In this document: one piece after another, positions 9,306 through 17,192 of the stretch
Position numbering within the stretch: the stretch's first letter is position 1
Layout: every line of letters begins with the position of its first letter
Source of the DNA: CAWINY01 sp963837635
GTDB lineage: Bacteria > Acidobacteriota > Terriglobia > Terriglobales > Acidobacteriaceae
NCBI GenBank assembly: GCA_963837635.1
Contig: CAWINY010000006.1
Location: forward strand, 620,001 to 684,000
DNA: 64,000 bases
Direction: 5' to 3'
Position numbers and translations under genes: made by a program
Notes under the pieces: generated by a model
Database searches by the model: none
The model's input: only the letters and a program-made list of their open reading frames with translations
What the model was told of the DNA's origin: nothing

Positions 9306-9974
9306 ATGCGCTCACGCATCACAGTTGCCCTTTTGCTCCTTGTGCTGTTCCTTGCGGCCTGCTCCCGGCCTTCTCCGACTCCGACGGACAACAGCGCTGC
9401 CCCCGCTGGGACGCCGGGCGCTGGTCCCGCGGCAGGGATGGGCGAAAAACAAGCTGGGCTCAGCACAGTTACGCTTCCCGCAGGAACCGTGTTGACCGTA
9501 CGCCTGTCGCAGGCACTGGGCTCTAAAATCAGCCAATCCGGGCAGAGTTTTTCCGGCGCTCTGGCTCAGCCCATCGAGATGGACGGAAAGGTGGTTGTGC
9601 CGGCCGGCTCGGAGGTCACCGGAACCGTAGCCGAGGCCGTTCCCCAGGGCAGATTCAAGGGCGGGGCCGTGCTTCGCCTGACGCTGGATTCGCTGAACAT
9701 CAAGGGCACGCAGCACCGCATCCAGACCGCTGCCGTGTCTCGGGCTACAACGGGCAAAGGAAAGCGGACCGGAATCATGATCGGCGGCGGCGCGGGACTC
9801 GGCGCCTTGATCGGAGGACTTGCCGGGGGCGGTAAGGGAGCTGCCATAGGCGCTCTGGCGGGCGGCGGCGCCGGAACCGCGGGCACAGCCTTCACCGGCA
9901 AGAAGGACGTCGCCTTACCGGCGGAGTCGATCTTGAGCTTTAAGCTGACCGCGCCGCTGGAGATCAAAGAATAA
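9306..9974 (+). CDS. Glycine-zipper lipoprotein
   Basis: A predicted exported lipoprotein of 222 residues. The N-terminus has two basic residues, a hydrophobic stretch and a lipobox (FLAAC, Cys near residue 19), followed by a Pro/Ala/Thr linker. The middle (about residues 55-145) is beta-rich with VTLPAGTVLTVRLSQALGS; the next part (about 155-200) is a Gly/Ala-rich glycine zipper that resembles membrane-inserting segments; the end reads SFKLTAPLEIKE. A protein with the same plan occurs at about 43.3 kb. It sits alone between the nuo terminator and the ATP synthase genes. Function is unknown; an envelope role is an inference. Confidence 0.8.
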   Translation: MRSRITVALLLLVLFLAACSRPSPTPTDNSAAPAGTPGAGPAAGMGEKQAGLSTVTLPAGTVLTVRLSQALGSKISQSGQSFSGALAQPIEMDGKVVVPAGSEVTGTVAEAVPQGRFKGGAVLRLTLDSLNIKGTQHRIQTAAVSRATTGKGKRTGIMIGGGAGLGALIGGLAGGGKGAAIGALAGGGAGTAGTAFTGKKDVALPAESILSFKLTAPLEIKE

Positions 9975-10043
9975 ACAGAAGAGGGTTGCCGTTAAACTGA
10001 AGGTGCCTTGATTTGTGGGGCGGATCTTCGATACGCCTCAATT

Positions 10044-10074
10044 CTGGGACGGGTCGGAGACCCGTCCCACACAC
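10044..10074. repeat. Palindromic repeat, GGGACGGGTC/GACCCGTCCC family, copy 1
   Basis: GGGACGGGTC, a three-base loop and GACCCGTCCC form a near-perfect hairpin just before atpZ. The same element is present twice over inside the ABC-F gene near 55.8 kb. Confidence 0.8.
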
Positions 10075-10092
10075 GAGCGGAAACACGAACTT

Positions 10093-10332
10093 ATGGCCGA
10101 CGATCAACAACCCCCGAAGGACGAGCGCGCGGGCAAAGAGAGTTTTGTGGTCACGCTGGCGCGCTACAGCCAGCTTGCCTTTACCCTGCCGGCGGCGACG
10201 GTGGTCGGCTGGTTGATCGGATATGGGCTCGACCGCTGGCTGCATACGTCGTTTCTGTATCTGGTCGGGCTGCTGTTGGGGATTGTCGCGGGATTCGTGG
10301 AACTCATCAAGACAGTCAGCAAGGAGTCGTGA
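10093..10332 (+). CDS. atpZ: AtpZ/AtpI-like F0 assembly protein
   Basis: A 79-residue protein with two membrane helices (about residues 27-47 and 51-72), matching the small AtpI/AtpZ group found first in many ATP synthase operons and thought to help magnesium supply or c-ring assembly. Helix one contains PAATVVGWLIGYGLDRW, a glycine-rich helix typical of the group. The ATG of MADDQQ is preferred because the upstream in-frame stretch is the palindromic repeat rather than protein. It is followed by atpI, atpB and atpE. Assignment to AtpZ is by size and topology. Confidence 0.8.
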   Translation: MADDQQPPKDERAGKESFVVTLARYSQLAFTLPAATVVGWLIGYGLDRWLHTSFLYLVGLLLGIVAGFVELIKTVSKES

Positions 10333-10426
10333 GCCGCGAACGCGGCGACCACAACGGCCCGTTTTTTCAATTTCTGATCTCTGATTTGTACCGATCCAAC
10401 GCTTCCTCCCACCTTGGTGCGGTACT

Positions 10427-10864
10427 ATGCCAATCAAGCTCATGCAATTGGACGTAAATCCTCAAGCCGAGCACTTCTACTCGGGCGCCATGGCGCGAAT
10501 CCTGCGCCTGATGCCGGTCATCGGCGTGCTCGCGACGGCGGCCGTGCTGGTGGCGTTCGGCTGGAGGATCGCCGCGGGACTGGTGGTTGGTTGTGCCATC
10601 GGATATGTGAATTTCATATGGCTTAAGCGGATGGTGACCGCGCTGGCGGACCGCGTTACCCGCACCGGGCAGCAGGAGGGAGGACGCACGATTGTTACGC
10701 GTTTTATCCTTCGTTACACTTTAATCGGGGTTGCTGTCTATGCTATATTCGAAGTCTCTAAGGCCAGTGTCAGCGGTATGCTCGCGGGGTTGTTTCTGCC
10801 CGTGGCGGCGATTGCCTGCGAAGCGGCCTATGAGGTTTACGTCGCGCTCCGGCGCGGGATTTAA
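10427..10864 (+). CDS. atpI: ATP synthase subunit I (AtpI)
   Basis: 145 residues with four predicted membrane helices arranged as two hairpins (about 24-42, 46-66, 88-108, 115-135), as in the AtpI family that assists assembly of the c-ring. The position just upstream of atpB supports this. Sequence conservation in this family is low, so the call is based on topology and context. The start chosen (MPIKLMQ) is the most upstream ATG; a second ATG lies at the sixth codon. Confidence 0.8.
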   Translation: MPIKLMQLDVNPQAEHFYSGAMARILRLMPVIGVLATAAVLVAFGWRIAAGLVVGCAIGYVNFIWLKRMVTALADRVTRTGQQEGGRTIVTRFILRYTLIGVAVYAIFEVSKASVSGMLAGLFLPVAAIACEAAYEVYVALRRGI

Positions 10865-10871
10865 TTACAGA

Positions 10872-10944
10872 CAACAACGGATTAGGACTGATTCAGATTT
10901 TTAGCTATTTTTGATCCGTTTCGATTCGTTCGAATCCGTTGTTG
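10872..10944. repeat. Inverted repeat upstream of atpB
   Basis: CAACAACGGATT is matched perfectly by AATCCGTTGTTG about 50 bases later, ending roughly 15 bases before the atpB start. It could fold over the leader of atpB and influence its translation. Confidence 0.55.
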
Positions 10945-10958
10945 GAAGAAAAGACGAC

Positions 10959-11693
10959 ATGCCCGAACAGCTTCCTTTTACCGCACTCTTGAACCATATC
11001 TTCGGCGGTGTTGCCAACGCTGTGCTGAATGCCGTGCACCTGCCCGCGGCCTATCCCGCCGCGCCGATCAACAACGCGTTCGCCATGGAGTTCCTGGTCG
11101 CGCTGATCATGCTTTTGCTATTTGTGCTGGTGCGGTCCTCGTTTTCGGTCGATAACCCGGGCGGGCTGCAGCACGTCTTTGAAGGTTTGAATGGCTTCAT
11201 CACCGGGCAGAGCGAAGAGATCATCGGCCACCACAGCGCAGGCTTTACGCCCTTCCTGTCCGCGCTGTTCCTGTTTATTCTGCTTTGCAACTTGATCGGA
11301 TTGATCCCGGGCTTCGAGTCGCCCACCGCGGTGCCGACCGTGCCGCTGGGCTGCGCCATCTGTGCGTGGTGCTATTACAACTGGCATGGCATCAAGGCGC
11401 AGGGGGTAGGCGGATACGTGAAGCACTTCATGGGTCCGATGCCCGCATTGGCCCCGCTGATGATCCCGATTGAAATCATCAGCCACTTGGCCCGCATGCT
11501 CTCGCTCACCATCCGTCTCTTCGCCAACATGTTCGCCGGCGACATGGTGACCTTGGTGTTCTTCAGCCTGGTTCCGGTGGGCATCCCGGTGATCTTCCTC
11601 GGGCTGCACGTGGGCGTCTCGCTGTTGCAGGCTTACATTTTCACGCTGCTGACCACCGTGTATCTGGCCGGAGCAGTGGCGCACGAGCACTAG
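10959..11693 (+). CDS. atpB: ATP synthase F0 subunit a
   Basis: The stator proton-channel subunit that faces the c-ring. 244 residues from the ATG of MPEQLPF, with five to six membrane helices. The family core is visible: SLTIRLFANMFAGDMV near residue 185, containing the essential arginine that releases protons from the c-ring, and LQAYIFTLLTTVYLAGA near residue 220. Earlier codons in the same frame translate the inverted repeat and are not favoured. The next gene, after a palindromic repeat, is atpE. Genes for the b, delta and F1 subunits are not in the window. Confidence 0.95.
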   Translation: MPEQLPFTALLNHIFGGVANAVLNAVHLPAAYPAAPINNAFAMEFLVALIMLLLFVLVRSSFSVDNPGGLQHVFEGLNGFITGQSEEIIGHHSAGFTPFLSALFLFILLCNLIGLIPGFESPTAVPTVPLGCAICAWCYYNWHGIKAQGVGGYVKHFMGPMPALAPLMIPIEIISHLARMLSLTIRLFANMFAGDMVTLVFFSLVPVGIPVIFLGLHVGVSLLQAYIFTLLTTVYLAGAVAHEH

Positions 11694-11706
11694 AAATCTG
11701 TCGGCG

Positions 11707-11785
11707 GGCCGTTAGACGTTCGTCGCTGGCTAGAATTGCCGGCGATTGTGAATGCGAACGACTCGTGTCTAACGACGAACGACTT
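11707..11785. repeat. Palindromic repeat, GTCGTTAG/CTAACGAC family, copy 2
   Basis: GGCCGTTAGACGTTCGTCG on the left is mirrored by GTGTCTAACGACGAACGAC on the right, with the loop region between. It separates atpB from atpE, much as copy 1 separates nuoK from nuoL. Confidence 0.75.
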
Positions 11786-11866
11786 CGCCGTATAGCGTGA
11801 GGGCGCTTGTTCGGTAAGCGTCAACCACCCACTGACGGTATTTAATAGAAGAGAGGAACTACCAAC

Positions 11867-12175
11867 ATGCGTCGTACCTTCACTTTCGTGTTCATGGCGT
11901 TGGCTTTCCTGTGTATCACCGTTCCGGTGTTTGCGCAGGGTGAAGCGGCTTCGGCCGGCGTTAACTGGGTTGCCATCACCTCCGGCTTCGCTATGGCTAT
12001 CGCTTCTGGCCTTTGCGGCCTCAGCCAGGGCAAAGCTACCGCTTCCGCTACCGAAGCGCTCGCCCGCAATCCTTCCGCCCGCCCGGGCATTCAGCTCGCG
12101 CTGATTCTCGGCTTGGCCCTGATCGAGTCGTTGGCCCTGTACACCCTGGTTATCATCTTCGCCAAGGTGAAGTAG
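11867..12175 (+). CDS. atpE: ATP synthase F0 subunit c with signal-peptide-like N-terminus
   Basis: Rotor-ring proteolipid that carries the ions translocated by ATP synthase. It is 102 residues instead of about 75-85 because of a signal-peptide-like leader (MRRTFTFVFMALAFLC, ending VFAQ). The two hairpin helices follow; the loop is ARNPSARPG and the carboxylate is in ALIESLALYTLVI. Aligned to well-studied Na+-dependent c subunits, Gln in GLSQGK, Glu-Ser in IESL and Tyr in LALY fall at the Na+-ligand positions. A clear ribosome site (GAGAGGAA) precedes the ATG and a terminator follows the gene. Identity is certain; ion specificity is not. Confidence 0.95.
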   Translation: MRRTFTFVFMALAFLCITVPVFAQGEAASAGVNWVAITSGFAMAIASGLCGLSQGKATASATEALARNPSARPGIQLALILGLALIESLALYTLVIIFAKVK

Positions 12176-12208
12176 TTCGCGTTGAGCCAAGCTCAGTCGA
12201 GAAATGAA

Positions 12209-12237
12209 AGCCCTCGCCTTACGGCGAGGGCTTTTGC
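12209..12237 (+). terminator. Rho-independent terminator after atpE
   Basis: AGCCCTCGCC, a four-base loop and GGCGAGGGCT form a perfect stem followed by TTTGCTT. Ends the atpZ-I-B-E unit. Confidence 0.9.
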
Positions 12238-12240
12238 TTG

Positions 12241-12376
12241 GTAGCGCCGGCGTCTCGCCGGCGGGTCCTCTTAGCGACGGTGCCCCACATCTGCGAAAGG
12301 CGCGCAGATGTGGGGCACCCTCAGGACCCGCCGACGAGACCCTTCGACTGCGTCAGGGTACGCTCTGGCGCTACAC
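12241..12376. repeat. Nested palindromic repeats upstream of ABC transporter
   Basis: The outer arms are GTAGCGCCGGCGTCTCGCC with GGCGGGTCC, and their complement GGACCCGCC with GAGAC and GGCGCTACA. Between them sits a second complete palindrome, GGTGCCCCACATCTGCG with CGCAGATGTGGGGCACC. The right outer arm is itself interrupted by CCTTCGACTGCGTCAGGG. Both families recur elsewhere in the window. Confidence 0.8.
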
Positions 12377-12395
12377 CGTACCCGGATTTGCTACG

Positions 12396-13364
12396 ATGGA
12401 CGGCGTCAGGGCTCAGGTCTGCGTGGCTCCCATCCTCCAATTCGAAGACATCACCAAGCAATACAAGATGTTCTGGTCGGGCCGAACGATCACCGCGCTC
12501 GATAGTTTCTCCCTCAAGGTGGAGGCGGGCGAGGTCTTCGGTTTTCTCGGACCCAACGGGGCAGGGAAGACGACCGCCATTCATCTGGCGATGGGCTTCA
12601 TGCGCCCCACGCGCGGACACGGCCTTCTGCTGGGCAAGCCCTTCGGTCACGCGTCCACGCGGCGCCGCGTGGGGTTTCTTGCGGAAAATGTCGCGCTGTA
12701 CCATCGCCCAGCCATGCAACTGATCGAGTTCTACGGCGCCTTGAATGGACTGCGCAACCCGGAACTGGCGCAACGCGCGCGGGCGGTGCTGGACACCCTG
12801 GAGCTTTCCGCCGAAGGAGATCGCAACGTGGGCAAGTTCTCGCGGGGGATGCTGCAGCGGGTCGGGCTGGCGCAGGCGCTGGTAAACGATCCGGAGCTAC
12901 TGGTCCTGGACGAGCCGACCTCCGCGCTGGACCCGCTGGCGCGCGTCGCCGTCCGTGAGATCCTGCGCGTCGCGCGCGATGCGGGCAAGACCATCTTCTT
13001 GAGCTCGCATATGTTGTCCGAAGTGGAGTCGATCTGCACGCGGGTGGCAATCGTGCATCGAGGGCGGATCGTGCGGGAAGGGAAGACCAGCGAACTGCTC
13101 GAATCGAAGGAGCAATCGGAGGTCATCGCGCGCGGCGAACATGTGCTCCGCGACTTCGCAGAAGCCACGGTGAACGGCGAAGGCTACCGCTTGCTGGTGT
13201 CTACTGCAATGTTGCGGGCGATAATCGAGCGTTTGTGGTCGTCGGGCGCCGAGGTGGTGCGGGTCAACCCAGTGCGGAGATCACTTGAGGAAGTCTTTGT
13301 CGAATTGACGGCCGAGCCGCAGCCAACGGCAGAGACGGATTCCAAGCCGGCAGGTGTGCGATGA
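12396..13364 (+). CDS. ABC transporter ATP-binding protein (ABC-2 type exporter)
   Basis: ATPase that would drive export or membrane processing together with the permease that overlaps it. Walker A (GPNGAGKTT) lies near residue 57, the signature FSRGMLQRV near 150 and Walker B with LLVLDEPTSALDP near 170, followed by the H-loop in LSSHML. The C-terminal 80 residues resemble the regulatory tail of NatA/CcmA-like proteins. The ATG at MDGVRAQ is used; a GTG nine codons later is also possible, and further upstream the frame runs into palindromic repeats. It overlaps the permease by four bases. Substrate unknown. Confidence 0.9.
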   Translation: MDGVRAQVCVAPILQFEDITKQYKMFWSGRTITALDSFSLKVEAGEVFGFLGPNGAGKTTAIHLAMGFMRPTRGHGLLLGKPFGHASTRRRVGFLAENVALYHRPAMQLIEFYGALNGLRNPELAQRARAVLDTLELSAEGDRNVGKFSRGMLQRVGLAQALVNDPELLVLDEPTSALDPLARVAVREILRVARDAGKTIFLSSHMLSEVESICTRVAIVHRGRIVREGKTSELLESKEQSEVIARGEHVLRDFAEATVNGEGYRLLVSTAMLRAIIERLWSSGAEVVRVNPVRRSLEEVFVELTAEPQPTAETDSKPAGVR

Positions 13365-14071
13365 GACCGGTCCTGCTGATCGGCGCCAATTTCCTGCGCG
13401 AACAACGCTGGCCTCTGGGCTTGTTGCTGGTTTTCGTTGTGCTGTACAGCGGCCTGGCGGGACTGTTTTCTTCGGCAGCAATCGCCGTGGATGACGTCTT
13501 GTTCTTCGTCAAGCAGCAGGCAATCTATGGAATCGCCTTCACGGGATTTCTGGCCGCCAGTGCCATCTACAACGAGAGGCGGTCGAAGCGCATCCTGGCG
13601 GTGCTTTCGAAGGCCGTGACGCGAAGCCAATACATCGCAGGCTTGATGGTGGGAACGCTGGCGGCGGCGGCGATGTACTGCGTGGCCGTGGGCACGTTCG
13701 GCGCGCCGATGTTCGCGCGCGTGGGACTGCCCCCGCGTTCGGTGTGGCTGCTGGCGACAATGCTGATGGCGGCTTGTGCGCTAACCTCGGCGGTCACCAT
13801 GTTCTTCTCGACCTTCTTGCATCCGTTGTTCGCCATGGCGGTCTCTGCGCTGGCGCTCAGTTTTACGGCTGTCATGAGCCGGCTTGGGCTGGGCTGGGAG
13901 AACGTGCTTCCGGTCTACGGGCTGATGGACCGCATACTGAGCTTTGGTGACATCAGGCATTGGATCGGGCCCTGGGCCATGATTTCCTGGGCCCTGGCGG
14001 ATGCGGCCGTGCTGTGGCTGGCCGCTTCCTGCGTGTTTTCCTTCAGGGACGTGGCGGTGTCGGTGGAGTGA
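13361..14071 (+). CDS. ABC-2 type transporter permease
   Basis: 236-residue membrane protein with about six helices: hydrophobic segments lie near 20-38, 55-70, 92-112, 125-148, 150-172 and 205-228. The SAIYNERRSKRILAVLSK stretch after the second helix is typical of ABC-2 permeases such as the NatB or ABC-2 maturation types. It starts on the ATGA that ends the ATPase gene, so both are made together. The transported substrate cannot be read from the sequence. Confidence 0.8.
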   Translation: MRPVLLIGANFLREQRWPLGLLLVFVVLYSGLAGLFSSAAIAVDDVLFFVKQQAIYGIAFTGFLAASAIYNERRSKRILAVLSKAVTRSQYIAGLMVGTLAAAAMYCVAVGTFGAPMFARVGLPPRSVWLLATMLMAACALTSAVTMFFSTFLHPLFAMAVSALALSFTAVMSRLGLGWENVLPVYGLMDRILSFGDIRHWIGPWAMISWALADAAVLWLAASCVFSFRDVAVSVE

Positions 14072-14082
14072 GGACCCGTTTT

Positions 14083-14227
14083 ACCGCAGAGGACGCAGAG
14101 TCTCGCGCGGAGGGCGCAGAGAAGAGCTTTTCAGCCAGCGTACCGGTGTGCAATGCTGGGCAAAATCATCAAGCAGTGTCTCTTACTCTGCGGAACTCTG
14201 CGCAAACCTCTGCGTCCTTGCGGTGAG
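14083..14227. repeat. Palindromic repeat, ACCGCAGAGGACGCAGAG family, copy 1
   Basis: ACCGCAGAGGACGCAGAG at the left is answered by CCTCTGCGTCCTTGCGGT at the right, with an inner GCGGAGGGCGCAGAG/CTCTGCGGAACTCTGCGC. It fills the space between the convergent ABC permease and nuoN (cluster 2). A relative is found near 52.9-53.1 kb. Confidence 0.75.
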
Positions 14228-14231
14228 CCTT

Positions 14232-15683
14232 CTACTGTCCCATCATCTGGCTGGCGGAAGCGATGGCGTAATTGAGGACGCGGCCGGGCAGCACGCCCAA
14301 ATAAATGGTGAATGCAAGGCTGATGGCCAACGAGAGCTTCAGCGAGAAGGTCGGGTCCGACAGCGGTGCCGGTTCGGCCTCGGGCTCGCGCATGTACATC
14401 ACCACGATCACGCGCAGGTAGTAGAAAGCGGCGATCGCGCTATTGATGACGCCGAGGATGGTTAGTCCGATGAGGTTCGCGCCCAGCGCCGCGCGGAAGA
14501 CGTAGAACTTGGCGAAGAAGCCGCCGGTCAGCGGGATGCCGATCAGCGAAAGCAGAAACACGGTGAGCACCGCAGCCAACGCCGGGGCGCGGCGACCGAG
14601 GCCGGAGAAGCCTTCCAAGGTCGTGTAGCGCTCGCCATGGCTGGCGATGTGGCTGATGACGATGAAGGCTCCCACGTTCATCGCGGCGTACGAGGCCGCG
14701 TAGAACATGGCGGCGGAGACCCCGATCTGCGGCGCGGCGGCGAAGGCGACCAGCAGATAACCGGCGTGCGCAATCGAGCTGTAGGCCAGCATGCGCTTGA
14801 TGTTGTGCTGCACCAGCGCGCCGAGGTTCCCGAGGAACATCGAGAGCACGGCCGATACCCAGATCAGCCAGAACCAGCCTGGGGCGTTTGCCCCGAACAG
14901 GATGCGCAGCATCACGGCGAAGGTCGCAGCTTTGGGCGCGGTGGACATCAGAGCAACCACTGGGGACGGTGCGCCTTCGTAAACGTCGGGCGTCCAAACA
15001 TGGAACGGTGCAGCGCCTACCTTGAATCCCAGACCGACCAGCATGAGCGCAATGGCGACGAAGGCAAGACCGGAAACATTGCCGCTGTGCAGGGTGGCAC
15101 CGATGGTGTAGATGTTCGTCGAACCGGTGGCCCCGAACATCAGCGCGACCCCGTAGAGAAAGAATGCAGTGGCGAACGAGCCAAGCAGGAAATACTTGAG
15201 CGACGACTCCACGCAGGCGGGAACGTTGCGGCGCAATCCGGCGAGAACGTAGGTCGAGATGGACGAGATCTCGATGGCAATGAAGATCAGCACCAGTTCG
15301 ACCGCGGCGGACATCAGGCACATGCCCACGGTGCCGAACAGGATCAGGGCGTAATATTCACCGGCACGGATGTGCTGCGAACTCAGATACTCGAACGATG
15401 CGAGGGTGACGACCGCCGCGACAATGATAACGACCAGGTGAAAGAAGATGCTGAAGCCGTCGACGTGCACCATGCCGCTGAACGAGATGCCCTGGTAGCC
15501 GGCCTGCACCACGGTTGCGCCGATGGCGCACAGCGCGCCGAGGAAGCCGAGCCTGCCCAGATTCCGCCGGTCGTTTTCCGGCGAGAGGAGCGGCTCGATG
15601 AGCATGATCAGGATGCCGAACAGCGAGAGCACCAGCTCGGGCAGGATTCGGATGTAGTCCACACCAGTTAGTACGCCGTTCAT
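14232..15683 (-). CDS. nuoN: NADH-quinone oxidoreductase subunit N (cluster 2)
   Basis: Antiporter-like pump subunit, 483 residues and intact, last gene of the minus-strand cluster. Motifs include FIAIEISSISTYVLAGLRRN near residue 132, FHVWTPDVYEGAPSP near 227 and RMLAYSSIAHAGYLLVAF near 293. Its ATG overlaps the stop of nuoM by four bases. It differs clearly from the cluster 1 NuoN, so the two clusters are not a recent duplication. It converges on the ABC permease, with a palindromic repeat between. Confidence 0.96.
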   Translation of the reverse strand: MNGVLTGVDYIRILPELVLSLFGILIMLIEPLLSPENDRRNLGRLGFLGALCAIGATVVQAGYQGISFSGMVHVDGFSIFFHLVVIIVAAVVTLASFEYLSSQHIRAGEYYALILFGTVGMCLMSAAVELVLIFIAIEISSISTYVLAGLRRNVPACVESSLKYFLLGSFATAFFLYGVALMFGATGSTNIYTIGATLHSGNVSGLAFVAIALMLVGLGFKVGAAPFHVWTPDVYEGAPSPVVALMSTAPKAATFAVMLRILFGANAPGWFWLIWVSAVLSMFLGNLGALVQHNIKRMLAYSSIAHAGYLLVAFAAAPQIGVSAAMFYAASYAAMNVGAFIVISHIASHGERYTTLEGFSGLGRRAPALAAVLTVFLLSLIGIPLTGGFFAKFYVFRAALGANLIGLTILGVINSAIAAFYYLRVIVVMYMREPEAEPAPLSDPTFSLKLSLAISLAFTIYLGVLPGRVLNYAIASASQMMGQ

Positions 15684-17192
15684 CGGCCGATCACCTGGGT
15701 GGTCATTTGCACCACCGGAGTAAGCACTGCCTGCACGGCAGGGTTGATTTGGTTGAGCCAGACCAGCGGGGCCACGCCCATCGCCAGCGCGGCCAGTGCC
15801 GCCGGCCAGAGCGCGGTTTGCTCGCGCGCCGAAATGTCAGCCAGCGAGCGGTTCGCGGGATTGGTCACCTGGCCGTAGAAGACGCGTTGGTACATCCAGA
15901 GCAGATAACCTGCGCTCCAGATGACTCCGGTGGCGGCGAGAATGCCGTAGATTGCCTTGGCCTGGAAGGCGCCGCTGAGCACCAGGAATTCGCCGATGAA
16001 GCCGTTGAGCAGCGGCAGTCCCACAGACGCGAGCACGATGAACAGGAAGAAGGTCGCGTACACCGGCATCGGGGTGGCGATGCCGCCGTACTCCTTGATC
16101 TCGTAGGTGTGGCGGCGTTCGTAGATCATGCCGGCCAACAGGAACAGCGCGCCGGTGGAGACCCCGTGCGCCAGGTTGATGTACATTGCGCCGGCCAGTC
16201 CAGCCGCGGTCATACTAAAGATGCCGAGCACGACGAAGCCCAGGTGGCTAACCGAGGAGTAGGCGATCAGCTTCTTCATATTGGGCTGAATCATTGCCAC
16301 CAGGGCGCCGTAGATGATGCCGATGATGGCGAGGGCGATGATCCATGGGGCGTTGCGCCGCGATTGCTCGGGGAACAGGCCCAAGGTTGAAGCGGATCAT
16401 GCCGTAAGTTCCCATCTTCAGCAGCACTCCTGCCAGCAGCACGGAGCCAGCAGTCGGTGCCTCGACGTGCGCATCGGGCAACCACGTGTGGAACGGGAAG
16501 AGCGGAACCTTAACCGCGAAGGCGATCCAGAAGCCTAGGAAGAGCCACTGCGCGGCGCCGACGAATCCAGGCGCGCCATGCAAGGAACTCTGCAGCGCAA
16601 CGAAGTCGAAGGTGCCAGCCTTGGCGTAGATCCAGATGATGGCGGCCAGCATGAACACCGACGCCACCATGGTGTACAGGAAGAACTTGACCGCGGCGTA
16701 GATGCGGCGCTCGTGGCCGTACATGCCGATGAGCAGCGCCATCGGGATCAGCGTGCCTTCCCAGAAAAAGTAGAACAGGAAGAGGTCGAGGGCGACGAAC
16801 ACGCCGATCATGGCGGTTTCCATGATCAGCAGCAGGATGAAGAACTCCTTCACCCGGTCATGGATGGAGCGCCAGGAGATGATCACGCACAGCGGCGAGA
16901 GGAACGTCGTCAGCACGACCAGCCACATCGAGATGCCGTCCACGCCGAGGTGGTAGTGGATATTCGGCGTGGGGATCCAGGGCACGTCGAGCGCGAACTG
17001 GAACCCAGGTTGGTGGGAATGGAAGTGCACCGGCAGATGCAGCGAGACCATAAAGTCCGCCAGCGTGACCACCAGGGCGAACCAGCGGATGTCGCGGTCG
17101 CGGCGCGGCAGCACCATCAACAGCAGAGCGCCCACCAGCGGGATGAAAGTAACGAGCGTGAGAACCACGTGATTCAAGGTCGGGGAGTTCAT
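15680..17192 (-). pseudogene. nuoM: NADH-quinone oxidoreductase subunit M (cluster 2), one-base insertion
   Basis: Antiporter-like pump subunit, about 503 residues if one base is removed. The N-terminal part runs to KMGTYGMIRFNLG, then the frame is lost at about 16379; in the next frame LFPEQSRRNAPW continues the protein and reads on through NMKKLIAYSSVSHLGF to the end. Deleting one G from the plus-strand AGGCCCA joins both parts exactly. The start is the ATG overlapping the nuoL stop (a few codons later than the longest reading). Everything else is conserved, which argues for a very recent mutation or a sequence error rather than an old pseudogene. Confidence 0.9.

Noticed and set aside
9306..9974. 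The glycine-zipper lipoprotein as an ATP synthase or complex I assembly factor
   Set aside because: It lies after a terminator and has no sequence link to either complex. Position alone is too weak.
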